Positions 35,761 through 48,600 of a stretch of DNA of 64,000 nucleotides are shown piece by piece. The notes below the pieces were generated by a model, which had not been told where the DNA came from, searched no databases, and saw only the letters and a list, made by a program, of their open reading frames with translations. A program made the translations under genes and the position numbers. This DNA comes from Toxoplasma gondii ME49 (taxonomy: Eukaryota; Apicomplexa; Conoidasida; Eucoccidiorida; Sarcocystidae): assembly GCF_000006565.2 (NCBI RefSeq), contig NC_031473.1, forward strand, positions 1,116,001 through 1,180,000. Reading direction: 5' to 3'. Positions within the stretch are counted from its first letter, which is position 1; every line of letters begins with the position of its first letter.

Positions 35761-38700
35761 GGGGAGAGCAAGGTGAAAATAGCCGCGGTCATGAAGAGCG
35801 CAAGCAGAGCCCTGCAGAGAGCCAGGGAACTTCGACTCGGGTCAAGGCTTTCCCACATTTAACGCGCGACCGAATGGATTCCAAGGGCTAATACTGACTG
35901 CCTGCGCATACGCACAGACATCTCCAGGACGAACGCCAACAGGCAGTCTACTTAGATTGTCAAAACACGCCCTACAGTCGATATATGCGGCTGGCGCCTC
36001 GAACAGAATCGCAGGGAACTCAGGGGGTCCAGACAAAGAGAAAGGTGTGCCTAGTTAGTACCGTTCAAATGTAAAGACACGATGAAGAGGACATAAATTT
36101 ACATATAAGTATATATATATATATATATATACATAAAAAATTGTATATCTCTATGTACAAGGATATTCTCGATTTACTCAGACCTTGTTTGAAGGTATTG
36201 CTGGCATCCGAGACAGTCAGCAAAGCGGGAAGACCTGCATCTGCCAGGTTAACCTGACTCAACTAAGTTCCTCTGAACAGCGACCCGGAAGCCTACACGT
36301 GGTCCACGCAAGTATGTAGATATGACTACGTTTAAGGGACTGGATAGAGTTGAGGGATTCGGTTAAGAGAGGAAGCAAACAAGCGCGCATGTAAGAACAC
36401 TGCATGCGACCTTCACGCCGCTGGCTGCCAGCATGTCGCCTTCTTTGGCCTCACCTTCTTGCGACGGTCGTGGCACCACTTTTTGCTCGGTTGGTGTGCT
36501 TGAGCGGGGGAAGCGGAAACGCAGTGGGCTGCCTCCCAGTTGAGACAAGCAGAGTTGTTGCTGTCGGCCCTCGAGGGTCCTGGTTAGCTGTCGCCTGCTG
36601 CCTGGCATACGCTGCAGACTTGCTGTGTCTCAGAGGCTTCCGAAGGGTTTTCTCTGTGCCCAGAGAAGACGCACGAGCGTCAAACGCTGCTGGTGGAACA
36701 GAGGATTTCATTTCGAATCAAGATAGGAAGAAGAGGGTTTGAAAGGCGTTCAGCACTGAAGAAACGGTGCCGAAGAAATGCTTCTAGCGCGTTCCATCGA
36801 TATCGTTTAGGCCAGTGGTAAGGTACATGCACGCGTGCGTGTGAGCATCAGAGTACATTCATGCAAATACGCATATTCGCCGTCAGTGTGTGTGTTGCGT
36901 CAGCGCAAGGTACAGACACAATATCGGATGTATTGGAAATGCTCCCATGACAGTCGTACACGTGAATAGACAGCCGGGGTTTTCCTGGTCTTCGGGGAGG
37001 CGTGCACATGAGCATGAGTAGCGGCAAACAAATGACTAGGACGGAAGGACGAAGGGATTCTTGGTTGAAGCAAATTATTGTGACTAGGTATCCCGTCGAA
37101 CAAATAACGCTTTCAATAAGATGCGCGGCGTTAACGAGCTTATGATGGGGACAGACGAAAAGCTACCAAAGCTGTAGAAAGGATGGGTCGACGCGTAGAC
37201 AGGCCAACTGCGTGCGTCAGCAGTGGACACCTGAGAAGTCTGTGCTGTCGATCTTGTGGTGTCCAGAGACAAACGCGCGCGCTAGAAACATGCGAAGGGC
37301 TGTTTTTCAACAGGATGAAGCAGCGCTCAATACGCACTTGTGCCGTATTCCCTTCTTGGGAAGCAGTCCTTCCGCTACTCCTTGAGACTGTACAGCGACG
37401 GGAGAGGACGCTCCCGACTTTCCAGAAATGAAATAACACACTTGTAAAAATAAGGGAGATGCTGTAATGACCGGCGGCGAATGCCACAGCAGGACGAATA
37501 CTGCCGGAGTCCCACACACCCACGACGGGCGTTCGGTATGTGCGACACCAGGTGCTTCCTAGACCACACTTTGAGAGTGGAGATTCGAATTAGAGGTTGT
37601 ATGCGCCATCAGAATGTCTCACATGTACATCCTCTGACGAAATCAACGAAGGGTACAGTTCTGTCTGGGCAGAGATAGATGGAGCTTCACCTCTGACCAG
37701 CTCGTCACCACCGCGTTCCCCTTCGGATCTCGCCGATGCTAGCTAGCGTAGCTGGTGGGAGACGGGTTGGCATTGCTGAGTTAGTTCAACTGTATGCGGA
37801 CTAATCGAGCATACTATAGAAGGGAATGAGTGCGGCGGTAAACGTGCGAAGAACTATTTCTTGAGAAACATTCGGATGAACTTCAAGACAAGTGTCGGGT
37901 ACGTACGTGACCCACCACCTCGAAGGCTGTCGGTCGTCTGATAGAGAACCGATCCGTTCCGTCGTCGGAACTCCTGCCCAAGAGCTGGGGATGAAATGTC
38001 GATTGGTCCCAATGAAAGCTGTACAACTGCCAGAACTGCTTCTTAGAGCATTTCCGTGCGGGGCGGTGTGCTTGAGGGGCGAAAAGCGGCGCAAATCTGG
38101 GAGTGGTCACTCCGATGTGATGGCCGTCTATCTTAGCGAGTGCAGAGAAACTTCTGGTAGTTTTACCACTAAGCGTTGCCTAGCTGGAGAAGACCCTAGC
38201 TCCTACGACGCAAAAACTAATCCACTGCTTCTCTCAGTGAGTTCTGCGTAACTAGATGGTGGGTACAATGCGCGGTAAGTCGCGAGCTCGAGAGGGTTCG
38301 CCGTCGCAGGCGGTTGAGTCGCGAATCGTCGAATCCTGGAGGGTTACAGCACACCAGCTTCGCCACGCTTTTCGGTCGAACTTACCCTTGTCGCGTACTG
38401 CTTTTATAGTCGAGATGCTCTTTCATAACGTATCTGCAAGAAAGAAGTAGCTCAAAAGGTTCTTCGCCTGAAATCGTACGATCAAGCTGTTGGAAGTCCG
38501 TTAGCACGAGAGGGTTGAGTGGCCTGGCCGAATATAAGCGGGGCGTGTGAGCTTTCGCAGAGGGTCGAGAGAAGCAAGTAGTCATTCTTCCCGAAAAGAG
38601 GAAATCTGGGGCACAAAAGAAAACTTCAGAACCGAGCAGATCCACTGACCGAGTCCATTATTCCTTGGATTTCGGCGAACCGTGAGAAATCGCGTTTCTT

Positions 38701-40920
38701 CACCGGTTGAAACCATTTGAACATAAGCCGACGAAAGCTTGCAGCTTACCGCTTCTTGAGAACAGTCGGTGGATACCTGAGGCATCTGCCCTTTGAGATG
38801 CTCAGAAAGAGTCAAGGAAGACACAGCACAGCTGTGTCATCCTAGACGAAGGATTTGCTTTTGTCGGGTCCCAAACTAGGAACTATCGGTTGCGGCGTTC
38901 CTCTACTTTCCCTGGCTAAACTGTTGCTGATATACCGACTGCCCACTCGCGGGAATCTCGCTCGTGCGCTGACGATCTACGCAGCAATTTTGGCGGTTGT
39001 GTCTGGCAGCTGCCATGCCCGTTTACGCTCTATTTGTCGAGTACACTCTTCGAACTCGGTTTCTAGGTTTTTCCTCGTCAGTTGTCCGTCTGTTTCTCGC
39101 AGGAAAGGCTCAACTGCCGCTCCCAGGCCCCGAATATCGATGGGACCCGGACTTCAGTGGAGTTTCGATCTTGGATCCGTCACTTTTTTACACGGGTTCT
39201 CAAAAGAACGCACTTTCCGTTGACTGAGCACGGAGGCTGTTTGCTCACTCGGCTGCAGCGAGCAGGCTGTCTGCTTTCTCGTATGGTAGCTTTCCCCGCC
39301 TAAACAGCCGGGCGAACTGTTCCTCGTTGTGAACGCTTCTAAACTTTCAAACGGTCGTCAAGTGGAGCGGTTCTCTTCGAACTAAACCCCAGCTGTATAA
39401 AGGTCCCGTCTCCAACACTTGATACCGCGATGTGCCTTTACTGAGTTCCCAAGTATACAACTCGTACATGTTCTGGCCTCCCTCATTCCGCGTTGTCCCG
39501 GCTTGCTCTCGTTGGCGCACAAGCGACAATCGATGAGTAGCTTGCAGATTGCATTTTTCGTCTGATACGGAGCCCTGGCTCTTCCTGTCTTTAAGGGAAG
39601 GTTTGGAATTTGTGCTGATGAGAAATCTTCAGTCTGTGGATCCAATCTGATGAAGACAAAACGTATTTCCTTCGGCGGTTGCACGGGTTGCACGTGTCTG
39701 TACGCTGGACATCGGTGCCAGCCGCGAGAAGTAGGTCTGCTTTTCCTCGTGGCTTTTCGAGATGCACGAGAGCAAACTGTTTCTTTGGAATTACTTCTTC
39801 GTTGCTGACGGACGCCTGCACTATCCCCAGGCCTGCTCGGGTTTGTTTTGCCGTCCACTTGAGACGCGTCGGTACTCTGATTCTCGTGGATCCTGGCAAG
39901 TCTTTCCCACAGATTGTTACACATCGATGCAAGGTTATCCTCTACCCTGGCCACATGCGTTGTGGCGCCCGTATCTCACGTTTTGTTTCTGCCCTCATAT
40001 AGTTGTGCAGACACGCCTTACAGTGACTGTTTCATTTCACCCCTCGTCCGTAGGCTCGTGCTGTTTGTGAACATTTCGTGCCCAAACATCTTTAAACGTC
40101 CACGCAGGAGCGTTTTTCTGTCACACACCTTGTTTCCTCGCGAGGTGCGTTTTGTGGTGCATGCAAGAGTTTCAGCGATCTTTGGTTGTGGGTGCTGATC
40201 TGTGCGGTTTTCCTAGTCTGCGTTGGCTTTCTCTCGTGCCTCGTCAGAGCGTCCACACGTAGAACTCTCCTCGATCGCAGGATCGAACTTCCAACGGGTT
40301 GCTTTACTCGCTGTCACGTTAGCAGTTTTCCTGAAGTGACTAGGGTGCCTTTTTTCTATCAGGCGAAGGGACAAACAGGGTATCTCTCAGGGTGTCATCT
40401 CATCTGCGCTTTATCCTTCCATGCACCTTTGCCTGGAGAGCAACTGCAACGATTTGTCTGTGGCCAGAACGTTTCTGTGCCAGTCGCGTCCACGAAAAGT
40501 CCTCTTCTTGAAGTTTGAGTCGCGTTGTTTTTGCGCCCTCTTGCTTTTCTTCGAACACAACTGCCATCCCGATAGTCACGGTGCCGCGACGTGGCGGACT
40601 CGAGTAGACAGCAGCTGCTTGTGGGGATTCTGAAGCGAATTCGTTTCTTCCTCAGTCATGGTTGTGAGGATCTCCTGACGCCGGAAGGGGAGAGAATGGT
40701 TGTCTGTGTCTCTTCTTCTTTCTGCGCGACCTGCCAGTGCTAGGAGGACTGTGTGCTCTGTGTTACGAGGGATCGTATCTTCGCTTAGATCAACTCTCCC
40801 CTGCAGGGGATTCCGAGAGAACAAGAAGGAGTCCTGTGCTTCTTTCTTGCGTTCTCGGCTGCCCCTAACGACGAGTCGCAGGCCGCGCCTGTGACTGTGC
40901 ATGCGTTCAGTTGAGCTATA
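35761..40920. other. region without a supportable gene
   Basis: A TA run lies at 36110-36133. Several open frames are mildly protein-like but unconnected. One at plus 39103-39227 follows a good acceptor (GTTTCTCGCAG) and ends in a stop after SLFYTGSQKNALSVD. Others are minus 39954-39382, with an overlapping frame at 39932-39591, and minus 38110-37883. Any of these could be small exons of an unrecognised gene, but I cannot assemble one. The last few hundred bases are the leader of the gene at 40921. Confidence 0.35.
36110..36133. repeat. (TA)n microsatellite
   Basis: Pure TA run of about 22 bp. Confidence 0.85.
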
Positions 40921-43900
40921 ATGGGGGGTGGATCCCTGGCGGAGGAAGGACGAGGGGAGACGCGTCTCTTTTCACGTCTGCCCGACGCAGAGTCGTCGAG
41001 TGCACACACGGTTTCTCCGTCTGCGCTCTTGGAAGTCTCTTTGTCAGCGACACGGTGCGTCGGCAGATGCGAGTCTACGGGAGCGGCTTCGTCTTTCGCT
41101 ACGCTGCCGGTGGCAGTCGAGCCTGGCACTGCGCATTCACCGACCGCCTCCGGGGAGGACCCAGTCGTCCTGACCGCTGACGGTTCTGGAGTATTGCAGG
41201 AGCTAGCTGAAGCCACAGCCGCTGCCGGCATTCGTGAGGGTGTAGCGGGCGAGATACGAGGCTCGACCTTTTCCAGGAACAGAGCAGGGACAGGACAAGA
41301 AGGAACCACCGTTGAGACATCGGGAGCGGCAGAACCAGACGATCGGGCAGGCAGTTCGACTCCAGAAGTTCGTTCAAGCGCAGGGTACGACTCTGAAGAC
41401 AGGAGGTGCTCCTCATGGAAGAGTCGAGACGAAGACGAAAGAGATGATACCACCTACGTTGGCGTGGACTGTTTCTTCCTAGAGCTCCCTGATGGTGCCG
41501 TATGCTGCGTTGCTGGACTCGAAAACCTACCCCCCCCTGCTGAGGTGAACAAAAGGAAAGCGAAAAGGGACTCTTCCGTATCTCTCTATCTATATATAAG
41601 TATTGGCATCTGCAGATATCTCAATCACTCTATCAATCTACGTATCCTTCTCTATCTAAATGTCGTTGTTGATCTATCGGTCCATCTATCTATATATCCA
41701 TATGCATATATATATATATATATATATATATCTACGTGCATCTATTGGTGGATGTCTCTATTTACCTGTCAATCGTTATACACATATATTCATTCATATA
41801 TATACATACATATGTACGTATCTTTACGCAGGACTGGAAGCTGAGGTGCAAGGTTCTCGGCACATTGGGCAGTCTTTCACGAGAAAAGAACATGTACGGG
41901 GAGAGAGCACAGCGCGCGTTAGGCTGCAGTCTTTCAGTTGGTATGTTCCGGGCATGCGTGTGGCCTCGGTTTGTTCAGGTGAACGAGCGAGACTCGACCG
42001 AAGGTCAGGGGGAATTCTTTCTGGCGCGGCTTCAGTGCCACAACTGTCTGCAGTTGCTCGAGTTCGACAGCCGGGCCCAGTTCGTCCAGTGCAGCAGCTG
42101 CCAAACTTTGAACGCTGTTCAGACTCGAGCTCACAGTGGCCTCCGAGGTGGCCGGGTAAGGAAGGGGGTTTCGAAGGACGGTTCAGGACCTCAACCAAGA
42201 AAAGCCAAAAGTACCGGGTTCGGCTGGAGGTTCGAAAGAGAGCCAAACAGGCCCCTGGAGATGGTGTGGAAGAATCAGGGAACGGCTCGGCCGAGGACCG
42301 CGACTAGCCGTTGAGACATGGTTTTCTTTAGCACACTCGCGTGGGCTTTGGATGCACGAGTGACAGAGACCACAGAGCTTGGATCCAGTCTCGGCCCAGA
42401 AAGGCCCGATAGCTTGACCACCGCATTGTGTTACACAAGTCTATGGCGTCGTTTCCCTCTGGTGACATTTGCGCCCCTTAACTCACTGACGGTTCCGCGG
42501 GCCGCTTCGCACGGGTGCTGCTATCCGGGCATTTACTGGAGGACGGAGTCGAAGCGGGTTTGTGTGACCGAGTCTCTCTCGAGCGGGGAAAATCTTTCTG
42601 GATTGCCCCGGCTGTGCATTCACGTTCCTTCGCTTTCTTCGTGTTTGTTTCTGCAGGCGATGATTGTGATTTGTGGACGGTGTAGTACGCGGAACATTTC
42701 CTGTCTCGGTTCTCTCTACGTCGAGTGTTGGCAGTGCCACACCGTGTGTCAAGTAGACTACCCTGCGGACGGCGCAGGTGTGTTGGGCCCTGGCGCCAGT
42801 TCTCGGTCACAAACGCGTCTTGGAGAGACAGGTGTGTCCTCCCGAGCCAGGCTTCGCAGTCGGCTGCTTTCGCGGCGCTCGTTTCACCGGCCTCGCATCA
42901 GCTGGTTGAGGACGCGACGACGGGGAGCCCCCGAAGCGGCGGTCGCGAGTGGTGCCTCTGCGAACGTGGCTGGCGAGGGGACGACGGAGCCTGGGGCTTC
43001 TGCCCCTCGATTGCTCGAAGCGGCCAGTAGGCGAAGCTCGCGGCGGCTGTTCGCGCCGTTCTCGTCTATGCGTTTTTTACGGAGACCGTTTTTCTCGTCT
43101 CGAAGACATTTCTCAAGTACTTCTCTTCAGCGTGGATTTACACATCCAGAGCAGTCCGTAGAACGCCCTGCGCCGGCGGTCGCACCCGCAACGCGGACTC
43201 CTGGGGGGTCCTTCCCACAGCCAAACGCTGGACGCCAGGGCCCTACGTCCTGGATATCAGAGGGCGATTTGGGAGAGACCGAAGGGCGTGGGGCGGTTCC
43301 TGCGAATTTAGGAGGAGCTGACAGGGAGTCACATCGCCTCTATCGCATGGCGACCTCCACCTTTCCGCGGCGCAGCGAACCACTGGGACAGACGCACAGG
43401 GCTGCTCGCTCCTTGCCGGGACGGAGCAGGCCCAACTCAACTGGGGGCCAGGAAGGCCCACACCGAGCGGCCTTGGCTATGCAGATTTCAGCTGAGTCAT
43501 GGGAAAGGTTTTCGGTCGAGCCGGCGACTTCAGCGGTCGCTGAGGAGCTTCTGCCCAGTGCGGAGGGCGCTTCCGTCGCCGGGGGATCTTTTTCTCCGGG
43601 GCAGGAGGCTCGAGATCGAGGTAGAAGCCTTCCGGACGTCGGGACGTCTCCAGCTGCCGGCCTGCAGTTGCGAGAGGCGACTACTGTTCCTCCTAATACA
43701 GTGGCGACAGTGGCGAGACACCAAGAGGGGGAATGCGGTGAAAGGCCAAGGCGCTTGGCGACTCAGGGGGTCAGGTCTGAGTCGAGCGCCAGTGAAGGCT
43801 GTGCCGAGACAGGGGTAAATGAACGTGGCTCCAGTCGATTTCGTCTAAGCAGCCTGCTCAACGCGCAGAGAGCCGCCGAGGCGGAAGAACGAGAACGAAG

Positions 43901-45035
43901 TTCAGCATCGGTCTCTGAGCTAGAGAGCAGTCAGCGAGAATCCCGTTCCGGTTGTTCAGGCGACACACGGCCAGCGAGGCCTGAGGCTGCAGAAAGGGAG
44001 GCACGGCAAAACACAGCATCTAGTCGTAACGTAGGCGCAACGAGGGGAGAACTGCTGCCCTCTGGCGGTGCAGAAGGACTACACGCATTGCAGCCCCTCA
44101 TGGACGATGCTGGCACCTCCGCGCTCGGAAGGGACACCGAGTCGGGCCGATATGACGCATCAAACGAGACACATGACGTCACGAATAATCCTGCCGATTC
44201 CACGAGTCGTAGCACGATCGGTCATCGCTCAAATGGCAGTAACTCAATGACGAGTAACATCACTTCGAATCGTATCACGAGTAATTATAGTACCTCCATG
44301 TCGCACAGCAACACAGCTTCCACCCGCAGTGAGAGTAACGTGTTTTTGAGTGCCTCCTTTGCGCCGCCGGCTTCGAGAAGAGAGGGGGGGAGCAGCAATG
44401 GGAGTGGAGGCGCAGCCTTCGCACCGACCGACAGAAGAACATTCATGGGCCGAGGAAGAACGTTCCACTTTTTTTCGTTTTGCGCCACAGCGCTGCTTCA
44501 CCGCGACACTCGCATAGAGGGTTTTGCTGACTTTAGAGGATTTGACACTGTGGCGCAAAGCGTTGACCAAAACGGCCGGCGCCGTGACCCCGCAGAGAGT
44601 CGCTCTGCTCCTGGGGCAGGCAGACAGACGGGGGATTCAGAATACTCGCATCGATTTCCGGGGGTGGACAGCAATACTGTTGCGGCGCTGAGAGGGGTGG
44701 ATGACGGGCAAGTGGGGGACGGCGTGGGGGACGGAGACAGAGTTTCGACTGAAGGTCCGCAGTTCATTCACCATTTGGAGCTAGACAACGACGTTCTTGG
44801 GGGCACGGAAAGGGCACAGTTCAACGGGCAGCAACAGGAAAGTCTTCTGGGATGGGATGCAGAACGTGGAAGCAGAGCTAGAGGGTCTGGTGGCACTTCT
44901 CCACGTGTGGTGGGTGCAGACCAGACACCGGCACGACCCGTGCATGGCATTGACAGCGTAGAAGTGGTCGGCAACAGAAAGAAGCTGGGACGAATTCTCA
45001 CTGGTGTGCGAAGGCGGAAAACTGTAGGGGGGTGA
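40921..45035 (+). CDS. large protein with two LSD1-type zinc ribbons
   Basis: Exons are 40921-41544, 41832-42155 and 42657-45035, giving 1108 residues. Both introns are phase 0, with donors GAG|GTGAAC and CGG|GTAAGG and acceptors TTTACGCAG and TTTCTGCAG. An in-frame TGA 9 bp upstream supports the start. Exon 2 ends with CHNCLQLLEFDSRAQFVQCS then SC (C277, C280, C295, C298). Exon 3 starts with a second unit (C322, C325, C340, C343). Both show the CxxC-x14-CxxC spacing of LSD1-type zinc fingers, known from plant cell-death regulators and plant-like metacaspases. The first also keeps the LL-x-F/Y-x5-V-x-C core. No caspase domain is present. The remaining about 765 residues are Ser/Arg/Gly/Glu-rich and disordered, with a block of Thr/Ser/Asn repeats (SNSMTSNITSNRITSNYSTS). 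Intron 1 contains a TA/CTAT microsatellite. Confidence 0.8.
41580..41830. repeat. CTAT/TA microsatellites in intron 1 of the zinc-ribbon gene
   Basis: TCTA and CTAT-type units around 41580-41700 and a TA run at about 41700-41732, all within the predicted intron 41545-41831. Confidence 0.85.
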
Positions 45036-45639
45036 AACGGTGCTTCACAGTTGCAACGATCTGCGTGTTGTGTTACGCTGCTCTCGGAAGAATGGGATTC
45101 TGCGTGAACCAACTCGTCGTTCTGGGACGCACGTGGTTTTTCAAAAGAGACTCCCGGCGCTTTTTTCGTGCCCAATATATCGAACGCGCAATTGAGTTAT
45201 ATGTGCCGCATATTACCACAGCATACTTCATGGGAACAGCGAACGGTGAAGTAGGCGGCTCTTCCAGAACGACGTTTGCAAGTGAATTTCCTGGTTGAGA
45301 TCGACTTCCTTTTTAAACAAACGGAAACAACGTTTGTCGCTCCTCTTCCTTTCACACATGCCTCAGGGAAGAATAACGCGCAACGTAGGGAAGAAACCCT
45401 GGCGGAAGTCATTTAAGGCGACAGGCCCACGCGACTGACGTCTTCTCAAACACAGACGAGCAACAAGTGGCGATGCCGCCGATGGCCACTTTTATTTAGG
45501 ATACACTGGCACTGCCTCAAACACCATCTTCCGGTGATCCGCCATGATAAGTGGTACAGAACCGCTTGCGACAAAGTGTGCATTGAAAAAAAACGCAGCG
45601 CTTTACACAAAGACTCGAAGACTTGTCAGTACATGCCTT
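45036..45639. other. convergent 3' intergenic region
   Basis: Separates the 3' ends of the plus-strand zinc-ribbon gene and the minus-strand family copy 1. It should hold both 3' UTRs. No gene is seen. Confidence 0.5.
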
Positions 45640-48600
45640 CTACTGCATAGTGGACTCATCGCCTCCGTCCTTCTCGTGCGTTTCGGTGCCGTCTAACACA
45701 TCTGGCCTCCTTTCGTAAACCGGAGCATGAGCTCCAGCCTCCTTATCCGACGCATCCATGGCGGCCCGTATTTCTGGCGCATGCTGGTTAGTCGAGAGAG
45801 GCCTCCACGCCTCGTCTGGACGTCTCACATTGGCCCTTGCTGTCTCACGTATCAGATTTGCATAGTCTTCAACCGCAAGCCTGCTTGCCAATACTTCCGC
45901 CTTGATCGCTGAAGTGAGTAAGCCTGCTGTTTCGTGGAGCATCCGTCTTACCCTTGGATCGTCTGATCGTCTGATTGCATCAGACAGATCCCAACGTCGA
46001 GAGGTTTCGTGAAGTACCCTAAGCGATACAAGTGAAGCAGCCATTTGGAAAGCTGATGCTGTGCGCTCTTTTTGTCTCTTTGCCTCCTCTGGGTCCGACG
46101 GGGGAGTCCACCATCGCTCCTCTAACGACGAGAGTGCACCAGACTCGGATGTAACCTTCCACTGGCTCAGGCAGTCTTTCAGGATGAAAACAGCGGTCGA
46201 GGGAATCGCCACCGGAAGCGACTGTCCTCCAGAGGTGTGCAGAACGTCTTTAGACTTCGGATCGTAACCGCTTTGATGGGGAAGTGGTGGAAGATCGATG
46301 GCTGGCAGTTCGGGTAGGACATATTTTTCGATTGCATGTGCTCGCAGACGAAGCTCGGTTGATAACAATGCCACTCCTCTCTGACGGGAAACGGAGAGTG
46401 CGTCTTGAATATTGCCTAGAATTTCTTCGAACACGCCTCCGTTTTCTTCTGTTCCACGGGATGTTTCTGTAACTGATGTTGACACCGCTTCCGCAGGCGT
46501 GGCCGCTTCCTCCTTTGTCGCTGCCTGTTTCTTTCCTGTCACCAGATTGATCAAACCATTTGCCACTTCGTGCAAGGAATCCAATTTGAAGGTGATTTCT
46601 GCCTCCAAGATCACGGCTTGTGAAAGCACCGTAAAATCATGTGCGTCAATCTCCTCCAAAGATACCTTGCCGTTCACAGCCTTGTCAAGCAATTCCGTGG
46701 CCCCGGCCATCATTGCAAGAGATTCGAGTTCTCTCCGATACTCGGCGAGCACCGCCGTCGTTTTGAACGATATATTCAACGACACCGACAGAATATCAAC
46801 CCCCCCAGACCTCGGTCCTTTTCGTACTGACCCAGCCGAGGTGACATCACCATCCTGTCCTCCTTTGCCGTCGGAAGGTCCAAGAGACGCCTTAACACCT
46901 TTATGACTACCACCTGTTCCCGCCCTTGTATCAGGGGCACGTGTGCGATGTCTCGCTCGTCCTCGTGACGCTACTTCCTGGACCTCTGCGGCGGCTGACA
47001 CTCGAGTCGATACAGACTCTGCCTGTTCTGCATGCTGTTCCATCATTTTCTGCTTGCGTCTGCCTGCTGCGGAAGACGTTTTGGGTCTTGCTCCTGTTCG
47101 TAATGCTTCCCGCTGAGCGGCGGCGTCACTGCCCTCCTCGTCCGCCTCAGCGACCTTCACCGTCTCACCCACCACTTCAGTCTCTCCGCCGTGTTCTCCT
47201 GTATGCTGCGCCCCAGCCCGCGGTCCCGCGGTGGCGGCCTCTCCATCCTCATCTCCCTTTGCATCCCTTCCGCCTTCATCAGTGCCTGCTTTGTTTTTGT
47301 CGGATGCGGCCAACGGTCCCGCCCTTCCCCCTTCTGAGTCTACAGCTGACCTCGGGGCTTCTCCGGTTGTCGTCTGTCCTGTCTGTGGCGCAACACTAGC
47401 ACCTTTCTTCTTCCGCCTTCCTCCACTCGACTTCTGTCGCTTACTGACCTGCTTCTCACGAGCTGCTGTTTCAGACCGGCTCTTGTCTCTGTCTTCGGAC
47501 CCAGATCCAATACCCCCTGAGTCATGCTGCAGGGCATCTCCAGTCTCAGTCGCCCCAGCTGATCCTGGACCGTCACCTCCTCTGCCACCACCGTGCACAC
47601 CCCTGTCATCACTGCCCTGTTGCGGTTCTCCTTCTTTCGGAACACCACCCGTCGCCTCACTCGTCACCCCTGCATCAGTAACGTCTCTGACAGTCTCTTC
47701 AATCGCCCGCCTACCCCTGTCTTTTTTCGCCTTCTTCTTCCCCGCCCCTTCACCAGTCGATCCTTTGCCTGAGACACTGCTCAAGCCGCCATCTCCTTGT
47801 GTCACTTCTTTTCCCCTCGCCTCGCGACCGTCCATCGGTTTGCTCTCCTTCTTCGCCTCCTCCCTTTGATCCCTCTCCTTCTTCGCCTTCTTCTCCTGCT
47901 CCTCTTTCTTCTTCTCCCCGCCACCGCTCGACGACCCCTTACCCTTCTTCCGCTTGTCGTCGTCTCGCTCGTCGTCGCCAGGCCGGCGCCCTCCCCCTCC
48001 AGCACCCCCCAGTGGCCCTCCGCTAGCACCGGGTTGCCCTGCATCCTCGCCCTGTCCTTTGACGTCCTTCGACGGCTCTCCACCATCGCGTTTCTCAGAC
48101 CCTGATGGCGTCCCTCCCTGACTGGCGCCCCGTTGCACGGGCGTTCCTGAGGCGCCAAAACCCACTTTTGATATCTGTGGCAGCGGAGGCTTTGGTGGAG
48201 GCATAGAGGGGAGGCTTGGTCTCGCGCCTGCTCTCCTATGAGAAGCTGAACGATCGATGCTTTCGAAGCGGTTGGTGGGCCTTCGTCCTGGCACTCGAGG
48301 TCCACTGGGATAATGGGGTCGCTCATCTGAGGCGTCTCGGCTAGTGGCGGACTGTCGATGCCCTGATGATGTGAGTCGCTGTCCAAGGCCAGCCACTCTT
48401 TTCGCCATCCCTTTTCCGTTTGCTGCTGTGCTCCTCGGAGGTGCAGAGTGTGACCGGGCGGGGGGATGCTGTAGGACCTCACTGTACGATGGTCTGCGGG
48501 GCTGGCCGCCAGTTACATCATTGGCGTCATCGCCTGCAGTCGCTTTGGCATCACGTTGCTGTGTTACAAAATTTTCCCATGCGTCACTGGTGCTTGTTGC

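Noticed and set aside
39382..39954. 190-codon minus-strand frame and an overlapping 113-codon frame (39591-39932) with a CNPC motif
   Set aside because: Protein-like in places, but I could not connect it to other exons or to a family.
42318..42656. Upstream extension of the long zinc-ribbon exon to an ATG at 42318
   Set aside because: The segment is intronic: a TTTCTGCAG acceptor at 42656 joins in phase to the LSD1 ribbon of the preceding exon.
47231..47869. 212-codon plus-strand open frame antisense to copy 1 (and 55030-55668)
   Set aside because: A Ser/Pro/Leu-rich mirror of the Gly/Glu/Lys-rich sense frame, explained by composition.
47802..48482. 226-codon open frame in another frame of family copy 1 (and its twin at 55601-56281)
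   Set aside because: It lies within the low-complexity repeat block of the real coding frame, has no domain and exists in both copies only because the block is nearly identical.
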